Origin: Dolichospermum sp. DET69
GTDB lineage: Bacteria; Cyanobacteriota; Cyanobacteriia; Cyanobacteriales; Nostocaceae
Assembly (NCBI GenBank): GCA_017355425.1
Contig: CP070233.1
Coordinates: 2,769,501-2,833,500 of the forward strand
Direction: 5' to 3'
DNA length: 64,000 bases
The notes beneath the pieces are model-generated. The model did not search any database. It saw only the letters and a list, made by a program, of their open reading frames with translations, and was not told where the DNA came from. Positions 45,680 through 54,239 of the stretch are shown here, piece after piece (the first letter of the stretch is position 1; every line of letters begins with the position of its first letter). Position numbers and translations under genes: made by a program.

Positions 45680-47202
45680 CAGTAAACCAAAAAGTTTTTT
45701 CCTGAAGGGAGATCGCCAAATACTGTGTAGTATAAAATACTTTTTTATTCCCGATACTCTAATCAGCAGACATAGTATAGATAATAATTACTTATGATTA
45801 GCTGGTTAATAATTTCTTGACGCTAACCGGATGGAATATAAATGCTTTCAACGACTTGATATTTCTTCTGTAGGGCTTGAGATAAAAAGGCTAACATCTG
45901 TTTGAGTGTAAAAAGTGTGCGATAAATTAATCTACTACCTTTCCTTTTACGACTGATTTTGAGCCATAGTAGATTCACCCAGATGTTAATTAGAAGAAAG
46001 GATATTCCAATGAATAGTAATCTCAAGACTGGATTTTTGTTATTCGTCTTAATTCGACAAATATTTTTCAGACGATAACTGGTTTCAATGCCAAATCTTT
46101 TTCGATAATCTTGATAGATATAATTTAAATTTGTTTTGACCTTATAAGCAACATAAACAAAGTATTGAACCCCATGCTTTTTATGCTTTCCCTTTCTATA
46201 TTTACAGACGATCCATAAATCAAATGTGACAAAATCATCTTTGTCTCTTGTAATAGTATAGGTAGTTTTATAACTTTTTTTACCCTTGAGGAATTGTTTG
46301 ATTCCTCCTTTTTTTCCAGTCTTGATAGCAGGCATAAGAAAGGGAATATCTAATGCCTGTAACCATCTAATTACAGGAGTATTAAAAAATCCCCTATCCA
46401 AATAGAGTTTTTTTACATTTATTTTTAGGGATTCAAGTTCTGCTAATAAATAAGTAATTAAAGCCACACTAGTATCTAATTGGCGAACACCTCTTATTGC
46501 TAGAGTTACACGCTTATTATTACTAATAACATATAAAGTGGCATAGGCATAAAATGAATTAGTACCAGATTTAGCTTCACTTCGATATATGTAGGGTAAT
46601 TCTGACGATGTTGGTTGACCATAATAACAAATTAAATTTAAATCAATCGCTATTTTCAAACACCCTTTTTTTAATCCTAAAGGAATTCGACTTTTTAATG
46701 CTTGATTTATTTGCGCTTCTAATTCCTCAAAATTGTTAATTTTATTGAGATGATATCTAATATCATTAGCTGTCGGAATATTTTTTAACAATTTAGCTGT
46801 GTTTTCAATACTGTCTCCAGTGCTGGCTGCTTTAACCAGAATCTCGAATAAAGTTTGTTGGTCACAGGCTCCTTGCGTTTCAATCGAAAAATTTTCTACT
46901 AAACACTGAATAACCTCATCAAGAGTTTCTGAGTCGGTTAAAACGAGTTCTTCTGTAGACTCGCCCCGCGTGGCTTTTGTTAGAGATGAAACAGTCAATT
47001 TTTTCAGCCAATATGCTACACACTACTTTCATCATTTCATATTTTGATCCAGTGCAAATTATGATAACTATTTCTTATATATTTGGTATTCTATAGTACA
47101 TGAGTATCTGTCGTATTTTGTTAGTGATGCCTGCTGCGTCTGTAGCAATAGCGTCAGCACTCCGTAAAAATCACTCTTTGGGAAAAACTTTTTGGTTTAC
47201 TG
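45680..47202 (-). mobile_element. complete ISH3-like insertion sequence, 1523 bp
   Basis: Terminal inverted repeats of 23 bp starting CAGTAAACCAAAAAGTTTTT have one mismatch. A 5-bp target duplication ATTTA lies at 45675-45679 and 47203-47207. It holds one transposase gene on the minus strand. Size, the 5-bp duplication and the transposase fit the ISH3 family (formerly in IS4). The exact repeat of the flanks and an uninterrupted gene suggest a recent, possibly active copy. Confidence 0.93.
45823..46998 (-). CDS. DDE transposase, ISH3/IS4-like
   Basis: A 391-residue transposase. Catalytic candidates: Asp in LKIAIDLNLICYYG, Asp in LYLDRGFFN, and Glu in YRKRFGIETSYRLKN, the last being the Y-x2-R-x3-E pattern of the IS4-like superfamily. 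The C-terminus is very basic with a hydrophobic helix. The start appears to be a TTG at 46998 (MTVSSLTK), since an in-frame stop lies a little upstream and there is no ATG near the N-terminus. The gene is complete. Confidence 0.9.
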   Translation of the reverse strand: MTVSSLTKATRGESTEELVLTDSETLDEVIQCLVENFSIETQGACDQQTLFEILVKAASTGDSIENTAKLLKNIPTANDIRYHLNKINNFEELEAQINQALKSRIPLGLKKGCLKIAIDLNLICYYGQPTSSELPYIYRSEAKSGTNSFYAYATLYVISNNKRVTLAIRGVRQLDTSVALITYLLAELESLKINVKKLYLDRGFFNTPVIRWLQALDIPFLMPAIKTGKKGGIKQFLKGKKSYKTTYTITRDKDDFVTFDLWIVCKYRKGKHKKHGVQYFVYVAYKVKTNLNYIYQDYRKRFGIETSYRLKNICRIKTNNKNPVLRLLFIGISFLLINIWVNLLWLKISRKRKGSRLIYRTLFTLKQMLAFLSQALQKKYQVVESIYIPSG

Positions 47203-47272
47203 ATTTAAGTATTTTGGATAAATAAGGCTGGAAATAATACTTTTCTTTTGTAGTACAGATGAAAGCATCCAA

Positions 47273-47842
47273 TTACCAATTACCCGTTACCACATCTTCA
47301 TAAATATCTGCTATTGTTAAAGTTAAATCTACTGAATCTAAACGTAATTTATCATCTTTTCCTAAAACTTCCGTTAACCAATTTCCTTGATCATCTTGAC
47401 GATAAACTTCTACTTTTATTTGGCTTTGGTAGACTAAAATATATTCTTTTAAACTATCTATAGTTTGATAATTGATGCGTTTTTCGCGTTTGTCTGTTTT
47501 TACTGTAGAACTAGATAAAACTTCTATAATTAAGTTCGGACGAGTTTTAAAATACCTTTCATTATCTTCAGGATCACAAGTGACAATCAGATCAGGATAG
47601 TAGAATATATTAGCGTTTCTGATTTTGACTTGTACTTTCATATCTGAAACAAAAGCACGACAGGAACTTCCGCGCAAATGAGGACGTAATATGGCGTAGA
47701 TATTACCTGCTATCAAGTTATGTTCTTCGCTTGCACCCGCCATTGCGAAAATTTGTCCGGCTACATATTCATGGCGAATATCGCTTGATTCTTCTGCTTC
47801 TAGGTATTCTTCTACACTAAGAATATTTAATGGAGATTGCAT
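47273..47842 (-). CDS. Uma2 family putative endonuclease
   Basis: A 189-residue Uma2 (DUF820) protein: VEEYLEAEESSDIRHEYVAG, IFAMAGASEEHNLIAGNI, YYPDLIVTC (Asp), NLIIEVLSSSTVKTDKREK (Glu) and SLKEYILVYQSQIKVEVYRQ. The domain is complete, with the PD-(D/E)XK residues in place. Its start is close to a GATCCCCGACTTC hairpin in the divergent promoter region. Confidence 0.92.
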   Translation of the reverse strand: MQSPLNILSVEEYLEAEESSDIRHEYVAGQIFAMAGASEEHNLIAGNIYAILRPHLRGSSCRAFVSDMKVQVKIRNANIFYYPDLIVTCDPEDNERYFKTRPNLIIEVLSSSTVKTDKREKRINYQTIDSLKEYILVYQSQIKVEVYRQDDQGNWLTEVLGKDDKLRLDSVDLTLTIADIYEDVVTGNW

Positions 47843-47900
47843 AATTTTGATTTGCTGCTTGAGGAATTATTGTATGCTTTTATTATAGTCAATTCATTCA

Positions 47901-47931
47901 GATCCCCGACTTCTTTAAGAAGTCGGGGATC
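47901..47931. repeat. GATCCCCGACTTC hairpin repeat (perfect)
   Basis: GATCCCCGACTTCTT-T-AAGAAGTC GGGGATC, a perfect 15-bp inverted repeat with a 1-base centre. It lies between two divergent genes, so it is not a simple terminator here. Other copies are at 52030 and 61753, with worn copies at 26575 and 55605. Confidence 0.9.
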
Positions 47932-47970
47932 TATGTTCTCAAATAAATTCAAAGAATTAAAAAACTTCCC

Positions 47971-48639
47971 ATGAGTCAAACTGCCATAAATCTTGTTGCT
48001 ATCTTTGTCTTCTTGATGACTTTTTCTAGCCTATTAGGACCATTGATCCATCTTTCTCCAACAATTCCAGCTTTAGCTACGGTGACATTTTTGGGAATTG
48101 CGACTTTAGATAATTTCAGCTTTCAAGGAAAGGGAGGAACGATAGTATTAGACTTCATGGCGCGATTTTCTCCAGAATATAAAGAACGAATTTTACATCA
48201 TGAAGCAGGTCATTTTCTCGTTGCTCACCTGTTAGGAATTGCGATAACTGACTATACTCTCAGTGCTTGGGAAGCTTGGAAAAAAGGACAACCAGGACAA
48301 GGGGGAATAAGTTTAGAAGATAGGGAATTAACAGCGCAAATAGAAACAGGTCAAATTAGCGCCCAAATGCTCGACCGTTATTGTACTATTTGGATGGCGG
48401 GAATTGCTGCGGAAACTTTGGTTTTTAAATCATCTGAAGGTGGCAATGATGATAAATTTAAGTTAACTGAAATGTTGCAAGTTCTGGGTTTCTCAGAAGC
48501 AGTTTATCAGCAAAAACAACGGTTTCATCTTCTCCAGTCTAAAAATCTGATTGAGGAAAATTGGGATAGTTATCAAGCTTTGGTGACAGCAATGAGAAAG
48601 AGGGTTAGTGTTGAGGAATGTACAAAAGTTATTGGGTAG
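47971..48639 (+). CDS. FtsH-like M41 peptidase-domain membrane protein without AAA domain
   Basis: A 222-residue protein. Two N-terminal membrane segments (residues ~5-50) are followed by a zinc protease motif ILHHEAGHFLVAHLLGI (HExxH-like HEAGH). The helical region WMAGIAAETLVF corresponds to the second part of the M41 domain, and GGNDDKFKLTEML to the third metal-ligand region (Asp). The AAA+ module of FtsH is absent. Such proteins are conserved in cyanobacteria; the role is unknown. Confidence 0.85.
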   Translation: MSQTAINLVAIFVFLMTFSSLLGPLIHLSPTIPALATVTFLGIATLDNFSFQGKGGTIVLDFMARFSPEYKERILHHEAGHFLVAHLLGIAITDYTLSAWEAWKKGQPGQGGISLEDRELTAQIETGQISAQMLDRYCTIWMAGIAAETLVFKSSEGGNDDKFKLTEMLQVLGFSEAVYQQKQRFHLLQSKNLIEENWDSYQALVTAMRKRVSVEECTKVIG

Positions 48640-48651
48640 TGCATAAATCAA

Positions 48652-48879
48652 TTAAGCTACATGAATCAATTGTTCTAAAGATTTAGCTAGAGGTAAAGGT
48701 TTTCCATCTTCTTGATATTCAGCAATTAACATTTCTATCACTTCTTGAGCATTTTTAACAGCTTCTTCATAAGTATCACCATGAGTATGATATTTTTGCG
48801 TAGGAAATTCAGGTAAATGAACTAAATAACATTTATCTTCACTACTCCATTGAATAATGATAGTATAAGGTAAATTCAT
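48652..48879 (-). CDS. HicB-family antitoxin
   Basis: A 75-residue HicB-type protein: YTIIIQWSSEDKCYLVHLPEFP, HTHGDTYEEAVKNAQEVIEM and LIAEYQEDGKPLP. This is the partially degraded RNase H-like fold of HicB. A short C-terminal stretch replaces the DNA-binding domain of longer HicB proteins. Its partner hicA, just upstream on the same strand, is a pseudogene. Confidence 0.88.
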   Translation of the reverse strand: MNLPYTIIIQWSSEDKCYLVHLPEFPTQKYHTHGDTYEEAVKNAQEVIEMLIAEYQEDGKPLPLAKSLEQLIHVA

Positions 48880-49100
48880 GCTTCTAACTCCTCTTCTTGA
48901 ATTGATTTTAATTTCGCTAACTTCTAGTTAACTTCCTTTTCTATATAGAGTTTAGCCTCATCTCTATCTTTACCAGATATAGTAATAGGATGTCCTGGTA
49001 ATAAAGGATGATATCAGCGGGTATGACTTCCCTTTGCTGAACGGTAAATAAACCCGGCTTTTTTAAGTAAACTTTTTAATTCTCTGATTTCTTTGGGCAT
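48876..49100 (-). pseudogene. hicA toxin gene with two nonsense codons
   Basis: The frame from ATG 49100 reads MPKEIRELKSLLKKAGFIYR, SAKGSHTR, then TGA at 49014-49016 (codon 29), YHPLLPGHPITISGKDRDEA, KLYIEKEVN, then TAG at 48924-48926 (codon 59), and ends at the hicB start as GCATGA. The catalytic His (GSHTR) is intact and no frameshift is seen. Both stops look like single-base changes, from Trp or Arg at the first and Gln or Lys at the second. Confidence 0.9.
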
Positions 49101-49114
49101 TTTTGCAACGGCAA

Positions 49115-49205
49115 TAGACATCTCCAAAAAAGAATGTAGAGACGTTCCATGGAACGTTTCTACAAAGGTTACGGGTCACGTATATTTAATTTTTGGAGAT
49201 GTCTA
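49115..49205. mobile_element. MITE-4, 91 bp, TAGACATCTCC ends
   Basis: Perfect 16-bp terminal inverted repeats TAGACATCTCCAAAAA / TTTTTGGAGATGTCTA. Between them is a palindrome GACGTTCCATGGAACGT and the sequence CTACAAAGGTTACGGGTCAC. The ends begin and end in TA, which fits TA-targeting elements (IS630/Tc1 type). A one-ended relative lies at 36865. Confidence 0.9.
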
Positions 49206-49380
49206 ATATTATCAAAATATATCAATTGATATTAATTTGATACCAATGAGCAATGAGAAAGCCTGACGCAAGAGACTGAAAGCTGACTATATTTCTTATT
49301 TCCTGTCATAAGTTATAAACTAGAAAGGATGCTTTTTGCAGATTTTCCCCATTTAATTAAATTTGATTTCTTAAAAACTC

Positions 49381-52023
49381 ATGTCTTCAATTCCCCAGTA
49401 TCTTAGCGGTAACGATATTCGTCAATTATTCCTCGACTTCTACAGCCAACGGGGACACCAACCGCTTCCCAGCGCTTCCCTTGTACCAGAAGATCCGACT
49501 GTTCTGCTAACTATTGCGGGAATGTTGCCATTTAAGCCGATTTTTCTGGGACAGCGCACGCCGGAATTTAAACGCGCTACGACATCGCAAAAGTGTATTC
49601 GTACCAATGATATCGAAAATGTGGGCCGGACTCACCGCCATCATACATTTTTTGAAATGTTGGGTAATTTTAGCTTTGGTGATTATTTTAAACCACAGGC
49701 GATCGCTTGGGGTTGGGAATTATCCACTCAAGTCTTTGGTTTCTCTCCTCAAAATCTCGTTGTCAGTGTGTTTGAAGATGATGATGAAGCTTTTACCATC
49801 TGGCGCGATACAATTGGTGTAAATGAAAAACGCATTAAGCGCATGGGTGCAGATGATAATTTTTGGGTATCTGGAATTACTGGACCCTGTGGACCATGTT
49901 CGGAAATTTATTATGATTTTCATCCAGAACGAGGTGAAGATAATATTGATTTGGAAGATGATACCCGATTTATCGAGTTTTATAACTTGGTATTTATGCA
50001 ATATAATCGGGATGCGTCAGGAAATTTAACCCCGTTACAAAACAAGAATATTGACACGGGAATGGGTTTGGAAAGAATGGCGCAAATCCTGCAAAAGAAG
50101 CCGAATAATTATGAAACAGATTTGATTTTCCCGATTATTGAAACTGCGGCGAAAATTGCCAAAATTGATTATTACGAAAGTGATGAAAATACAAAAGTTT
50201 CTTTAAAGGTAATTGGTGATCATGTGCGTTCTGTGGTTCACATGATAGCCGATGAAATTCGCGCTTCTAATGTTGGTAGAGGTTACGTTTTACGGCGTTT
50301 GATTCGTCGCGTTGTTAGACATGGCAGATTAATTGGTATTTCTGGGGAATTTATTAACCAAGTTGCAGAAACCGCAATTTCTCTTTCTGAATCAATTTAT
50401 CCCGATTTACGACAACGGGAAACTGCTATTAAGGCTGAATTACAAAGAGAAGAAGTTAATTTCTTAAAAACTCTGGATAGAGGAGAAAAACTGTTAGCAG
50501 AAATTATCCAAACGGGGAAACAACAAGGACAAACTTCTATTAGTGGTGAAAGTGCTTTTACCCTTTATGATACCTACGGTTTTCCATTAGAATTAACCCA
50601 AGAAATTCTAGAGGAAAATAACCTCACTGTTGATGTCGATGGTTTCAATGCAGAAATGCAAAAACAGGTAGAACGGGCAAAAGCAGCACACGAAACTATT
50701 GATTTAACTGTACAAGGTTCTTTAGATAAACTTGCAGAACATATTCACTCTACACAATTCATTGGATATACCCAATTAACAACAACTGCAAAAATTGAAG
50801 TTTTATTAGTTGCTGGTGTTTCTGAAGAAGCAGCAGAAGCAGGAACAGAAGTGCAAATTGTTTTAGATAAAACACCTTTTTACGCTGAATCAGGTGGACA
50901 AATTGGCGATAAAGGATATATTTCCGGTGATGGTGTTTTAGTCAGAATTGAAGATGTGAAAAAAGAATCTGATTTCTTTATTCATTTCGGACGTATTGAA
51001 CGGGGAACAATTAGAATTGGTGATGAAATTACCGCGCAAATTGATCGGGGTTGTCGTCGTCGCGCTCAAGCTAATCATACAGCAACTCATTTATTACAAG
51101 CTGCTTTAAAAAAAGTTGTTGATGAAGGAATTTCTCAAGCTGGTTCTTTAGTTTCTTTTGATAGATTGCGCTTTGATTTTAACTGTCCTCGCGCTTTAAC
51201 TATTGAGGAAGTTATCCAAATTGAAGAATTAGTAAATAGTTGGATTTCTGAAGCTCATCCTGCTACAATAGAAGAGATGCCCATAGCAGCAGCAAAAGCT
51301 AAAGGTGCAGTAGCAATGTTTGGGGAAAAGTACGGTGATCAAGTGCGGGTGATTGATTTCCCTGGAGTTTCGATGGAGTTATGCGGGGGAACTCATGTTA
51401 ATAATACTGCGGAAATTGGCGTTTTCAAAATCATTTCTGAAGCGGGAGTTGCTTCTGGGGTGAGAAGAATAGAGGCGGTTTCCGGGGCTGCGGTGTTGGA
51501 TTATTTGAATGTGCGTGATATAGTTGTGAAGGATTTGTGCGATCGCTTTAAAGTCAAACCAGAAGAAATACCCGACAGAATCACAACTCTACAAACTGAA
51601 CTTCGCAACAACGAAAAAGAAATTCAAAGCCTGAAATCACAACTAGCAATAGTCAAATCTGACAGCTTATTACAAACTGCGAAAATCATCGGAGAACATA
51701 AAATTATTGTTTCTCAACTGGAAGATATTGACGCAGAATCATTAAAAGCTGCTGCGGAAAGATTGCTGCAAAAAATCGGTAATGGTGCAGTGGTTTTAGG
51801 TTCTATTCCCGAAGCAGGAAAAGTGAGTATCGTTGCAGCTTTTAGTTCTGAAGTGAATAAAAAAGGTGTCCAAGCTGGGAAATTTGTGGGAACTATAGCT
51901 AAAATTTGTGGTGGTGGTGGTGGTGGAAAACCCAACCTCGCGCAAGCTGGGGGAAGAGACGCAAGTAAGTTACCGGAAGCTTTGGAAACTGCGAAAAATG
52001 ATTTATTAGCAGGGTTGAAATAG
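49381..52023 (+). CDS. alaS: alanine--tRNA ligase
   Basis: An 880-residue class II synthetase of normal length. Aminoacylation core: VLLTIAGMLPFKPIFLGQ, TSQKCIRTNDIENVG, HHTFFEMLGNFSFGDYFK and GPCGPCSEIYYD. Editing domain: HTATHLLQAALKK (~565) and ELCGGTHV (~668), which together bind zinc. C-terminal glycine-rich KICGGGGGGKPNLAQAGG is the C-Ala domain. A GATCCCCGACTTC hairpin follows 6 bp after the stop. Confidence 0.99.
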   Translation: MSSIPQYLSGNDIRQLFLDFYSQRGHQPLPSASLVPEDPTVLLTIAGMLPFKPIFLGQRTPEFKRATTSQKCIRTNDIENVGRTHRHHTFFEMLGNFSFGDYFKPQAIAWGWELSTQVFGFSPQNLVVSVFEDDDEAFTIWRDTIGVNEKRIKRMGADDNFWVSGITGPCGPCSEIYYDFHPERGEDNIDLEDDTRFIEFYNLVFMQYNRDASGNLTPLQNKNIDTGMGLERMAQILQKKPNNYETDLIFPIIETAAKIAKIDYYESDENTKVSLKVIGDHVRSVVHMIADEIRASNVGRGYVLRRLIRRVVRHGRLIGISGEFINQVAETAISLSESIYPDLRQRETAIKAELQREEVNFLKTLDRGEKLLAEIIQTGKQQGQTSISGESAFTLYDTYGFPLELTQEILEENNLTVDVDGFNAEMQKQVERAKAAHETIDLTVQGSLDKLAEHIHSTQFIGYTQLTTTAKIEVLLVAGVSEEAAEAGTEVQIVLDKTPFYAESGGQIGDKGYISGDGVLVRIEDVKKESDFFIHFGRIERGTIRIGDEITAQIDRGCRRRAQANHTATHLLQAALKKVVDEGISQAGSLVSFDRLRFDFNCPRALTIEEVIQIEELVNSWISEAHPATIEEMPIAAAKAKGAVAMFGEKYGDQVRVIDFPGVSMELCGGTHVNNTAEIGVFKIISEAGVASGVRRIEAVSGAAVLDYLNVRDIVVKDLCDRFKVKPEEIPDRITTLQTELRNNEKEIQSLKSQLAIVKSDSLLQTAKIIGEHKIIVSQLEDIDAESLKAAAERLLQKIGNGAVVLGSIPEAGKVSIVAAFSSEVNKKGVQAGKFVGTIAKICGGGGGGKPNLAQAGGRDASKLPEALETAKNDLLAGLK

Positions 52024-52029
52024 GATTTA

Positions 52030-52060
52030 GATCCCCGACTTCTCAAAGAAGTCGGGGATC
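52030..52060. repeat. GATCCCCGACTTC hairpin repeat after alaS
   Basis: GATCCCCGACTTCT-CAA-AGAAGTCGGGGATC, a perfect 14-bp stem with a 3-base loop. It is 7 bp past the alaS stop and just past the hicB stop on the other strand; it could stop transcription from both sides, though a T run is lacking. Confidence 0.88.
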
Positions 52061-52065
52061 TGGAT

Positions 52066-52281
52066 TTATATAGTCACTGCAACTTTACCAACTTCTGTAG
52101 AAGGTCTAGGTATAGGTTTTCCATCTTCTTTCAATACTTCCAAATACAATTCTATAGCTTCTTTAATATTTTCCTGTACTTCTGCTAAAGTATCCCCAAT
52201 GCTGACACAACCGGGTAAGTCAGGAACATAAGCACCCCAGTTTGTTTCACCACGTTCATAAATTACTGTGTACTCAATCAT
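52066..52281 (-). CDS. hicB: HicB antitoxin
   Basis: A 71-residue protein from ATG 52281: MIEYTVIYERGETNWGAYVP, DLPGCVSIGDTLAEVQENI and KEAIELYLEVLKEDGKPIP. This is the classic HicB fold; the open frame extends upstream, but the ATG overlaps the hicA stop as TAATG. Neutralises HicA and probably represses the operon. Confidence 0.92.
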   Translation of the reverse strand: MIEYTVIYERGETNWGAYVPDLPGCVSIGDTLAEVQENIKEAIELYLEVLKEDGKPIPRPSTEVGKVAVTI

Positions 52282-52472
52282 TATATTTCTCCTAATTTTG
52301 CTTGTTTCCAAATTGATGAAAGTGTACCTATGGGAATATCATCACTTGGTTTTCCAGGTACAACTACAATACCTGATTTATTTTCATTTTTGAGGATACG
52401 GTGACTACCTCTAATGCGATCTATATACCAACCATCATCTTCTAGGATTTTCAGAACTTCTTTAACTTTCAT
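52281..52472 (-). CDS. hicA: HicA mRNA interferase toxin
   Basis: A 63-residue double-stranded-RNA-binding-like toxin: MKVKEVLKILEDDGWYIDRI, RGSHRILKNENKSGIVVVPG and PIGTLSSIWKQAKLGEI. The catalytic His is in GSHR. It cleaves mRNA when freed from HicB. An AT-rich region with short inverted repeats upstream (52500-52550) is the likely promoter. Confidence 0.93.
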   Translation of the reverse strand: MKVKEVLKILEDDGWYIDRIRGSHRILKNENKSGIVVVPGKPSDDIPIGTLSSIWKQAKLGEI

Positions 52473-52601
52473 TGTTTACTATCATAGCGTGATTAGTAAT
52501 TTGATAAATTAAGCGTAATAACACTAATTTATTAAGTATAATGTATTTAATCTACAGAATAGAAAATTTTAGTTATTTATTAAATTAGTTTAAGGAGTTG
52601 T

Positions 52602-53045
52602 ATGATTTTTAATCAGGTGGAAATGGAAGATATAAAACTTGTAAAACTCTATAACAGAGGTGAGAGAGATTTTAGTAATCAAGTATTATACAAAATTTAT
52701 CGAAGAAACTCTAAAAGACGTTCAGTGAAAGCTGGCAGTATTCATGAACCTCCAAATTTTAGCAATAAAATATTGACAGAAATTAATTTAAGTTATTCAA
52801 CCTTAAAAGGAGCAAATTTTACTGGTGCAAACCTTACTGATGCAAATTTTACTGGTGCAAATCTCACTGGTACAGATTTTACTGAGGCAAACCTATCTGG
52901 GGCTGATTTAACGGATGCTTGTTTAGATTATGCTCTTTTAAAAGATGCAATTTTTGATGAGCAAACTAAAATCCATGAAAAATATTATTTAATTTGGGAA
53001 ATTATTAATAATAAAGCAATAGGATGCTCTAGGATATCATTGTGA
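52602..53045 (+). CDS. pentapeptide repeat protein
   Basis: A 147-residue protein. Residues ~60-115 are about ten pentapeptide units of the A(D/N)LxG kind (KGANFTGANLTDANFTGANL, TGTDFTEANLSGADL), which fold into a right-handed beta helix. The first ~60 residues are basic and not recognised. The last 30 are unrelated. Function unknown; gyrase mimicry is known for some relatives but cannot be inferred. A Shine-Dalgarno-like AAGGAG lies 12 bp before the ATG. Confidence 0.88.
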   Translation: MIFNQVEMEDIKLVKLYNRGERDFSNQVLYKIYRRNSKRRSVKAGSIHEPPNFSNKILTEINLSYSTLKGANFTGANLTDANFTGANLTGTDFTEANLSGADLTDACLDYALLKDAIFDEQTKIHEKYYLIWEIINNKAIGCSRISL

Positions 53046-53142
53046 GCAATGTAATTGGATAGATAAGCGACTTCTTGAATAAGTCAGGGATCTGATATAA
53101 TAAACTTGGTCATTATTTCTCTATTATCTTCATTGATAAACC

Positions 53143-54237
53143 ATGCTAAAAAGTGTAAAAATAGAGAACTTTCGCTGCTTCAAATCTTTTGAACTTCAAC
53201 AACTAGGAAGAATTAACTTACTAGTTGGTGAAAATAATAGCGGTAAAACATCAATACTCGAAGCTATTCAGCTTTTATGTTCACGTTGTAATTTAGAAAT
53301 ACTGCGTGAAAGAATGAATAACCGCAGTGAATATTTTTATGATGATGAACTGAGGAGAGAAGGTGAAATTGGAAGAGATGGAGAACTTGATATTCGTCAC
53401 TTGTTTTATGGTCACGAAATTGAACCAGGAAGTCAATTATCTATCATAGATAATAATCAAAATAACCTAACTTTATCAATAGAATTACTTCCTAGTGATG
53501 AGGAAATACCAGATGAACTTAAAGAACTTCAATTTAGAGTTTCTTGGATTCCTGAATTAGAAGATGAACCTTTAATAATATTACCTGTATCATCCAATGG
53601 TGGACTTCCCGCATTTTATATACGTAAATCTCGTACAAAAAATGGTAAAAATCCAATAACAAAAACACTATTTATCACATCATCATCTTTGAAAACTGAT
53701 CAAATGATAGAGTTATTTAATCAAGTGGTACTAACACCTGATGAAAAAATTATTGAGCAGATACTTAATAAAATAGATTCAAAAATTCAACGGATTGCTA
53801 CGGTTAATCCTCAAAGATTAAGATATTCACCATACTCACGAAGTGGTTTTGTTCTACTTCTTGGAGACAGTAATCAGCGTGTACCTATTGGAAGTATGGG
53901 AGATGGAATTTGGCGAATTTTAGGACTCGCATTAGCTATAGTATCAGTAAAAAATGGATATTTATTTGGAGATGAAATTGATACTGGACTTCATTTTACT
54001 GCAATGTCTGATATGTGGAAAATGATTTGGGATACAGCGAAAAAATTAAATGTCCAGGTTTTTGCAACTACACATAATAGTGATTGTTGGAAAAGTTTAG
54101 CTGAAATTGCAGAACAAGAAAATGTAACTGATGATGGTATTAGAATTCATAGAATTGAAAAAGGTAAAGAAAAAAGCATAGTCTTTAATGAAGCACAAAT
54201 TGTCATTGCTGCTGAAAGAGAATTAGAGGTACGATAG
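53143..54237 (+). CDS. AAA family (OLD/AAA_15-type) ATPase
   Basis: A 364-residue SMC/OLD-like ATPase. N-terminal MLKSVKIENFRCFKSFELQQ, Walker A LLVGENNSGKTSILEAI, signature-like VPIGSMGDGIWRILGLALAI, Walker B GYLFGDEIDTGLHF, and the His-containing VFATTHNSDCWKSL. The long coiled-coil middle of SMC proteins is missing. The next gene, 2 bp downstream, encodes the N-terminal part of a TOPRIM-like protein. ATPase-TOPRIM pairs of this kind (OLD, PARIS, Gabija) act in phage defence; here the pair is truncated. Its role in this strain is therefore inference. Confidence 0.9.
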   Translation: MLKSVKIENFRCFKSFELQQLGRINLLVGENNSGKTSILEAIQLLCSRCNLEILRERMNNRSEYFYDDELRREGEIGRDGELDIRHLFYGHEIEPGSQLSIIDNNQNNLTLSIELLPSDEEIPDELKELQFRVSWIPELEDEPLIILPVSSNGGLPAFYIRKSRTKNGKNPITKTLFITSSSLKTDQMIELFNQVVLTPDEKIIEQILNKIDSKIQRIATVNPQRLRYSPYSRSGFVLLLGDSNQRVPIGSMGDGIWRILGLALAIVSVKNGYLFGDEIDTGLHFTAMSDMWKMIWDTAKKLNVQVFATTHNSDCWKSLAEIAEQENVTDDGIRIHRIEKGKEKSIVFNEAQIVIAAERELEVR

Positions 54238-54239
54238 CA

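Noticed and set aside
53040-53100. Further GATCCCCGACTTC hairpin copy
   Set aside because: Only half is recognisable (GACTTCTTGAATAAGTCAGG then GATCTGA); too worn to list as a separate feature.
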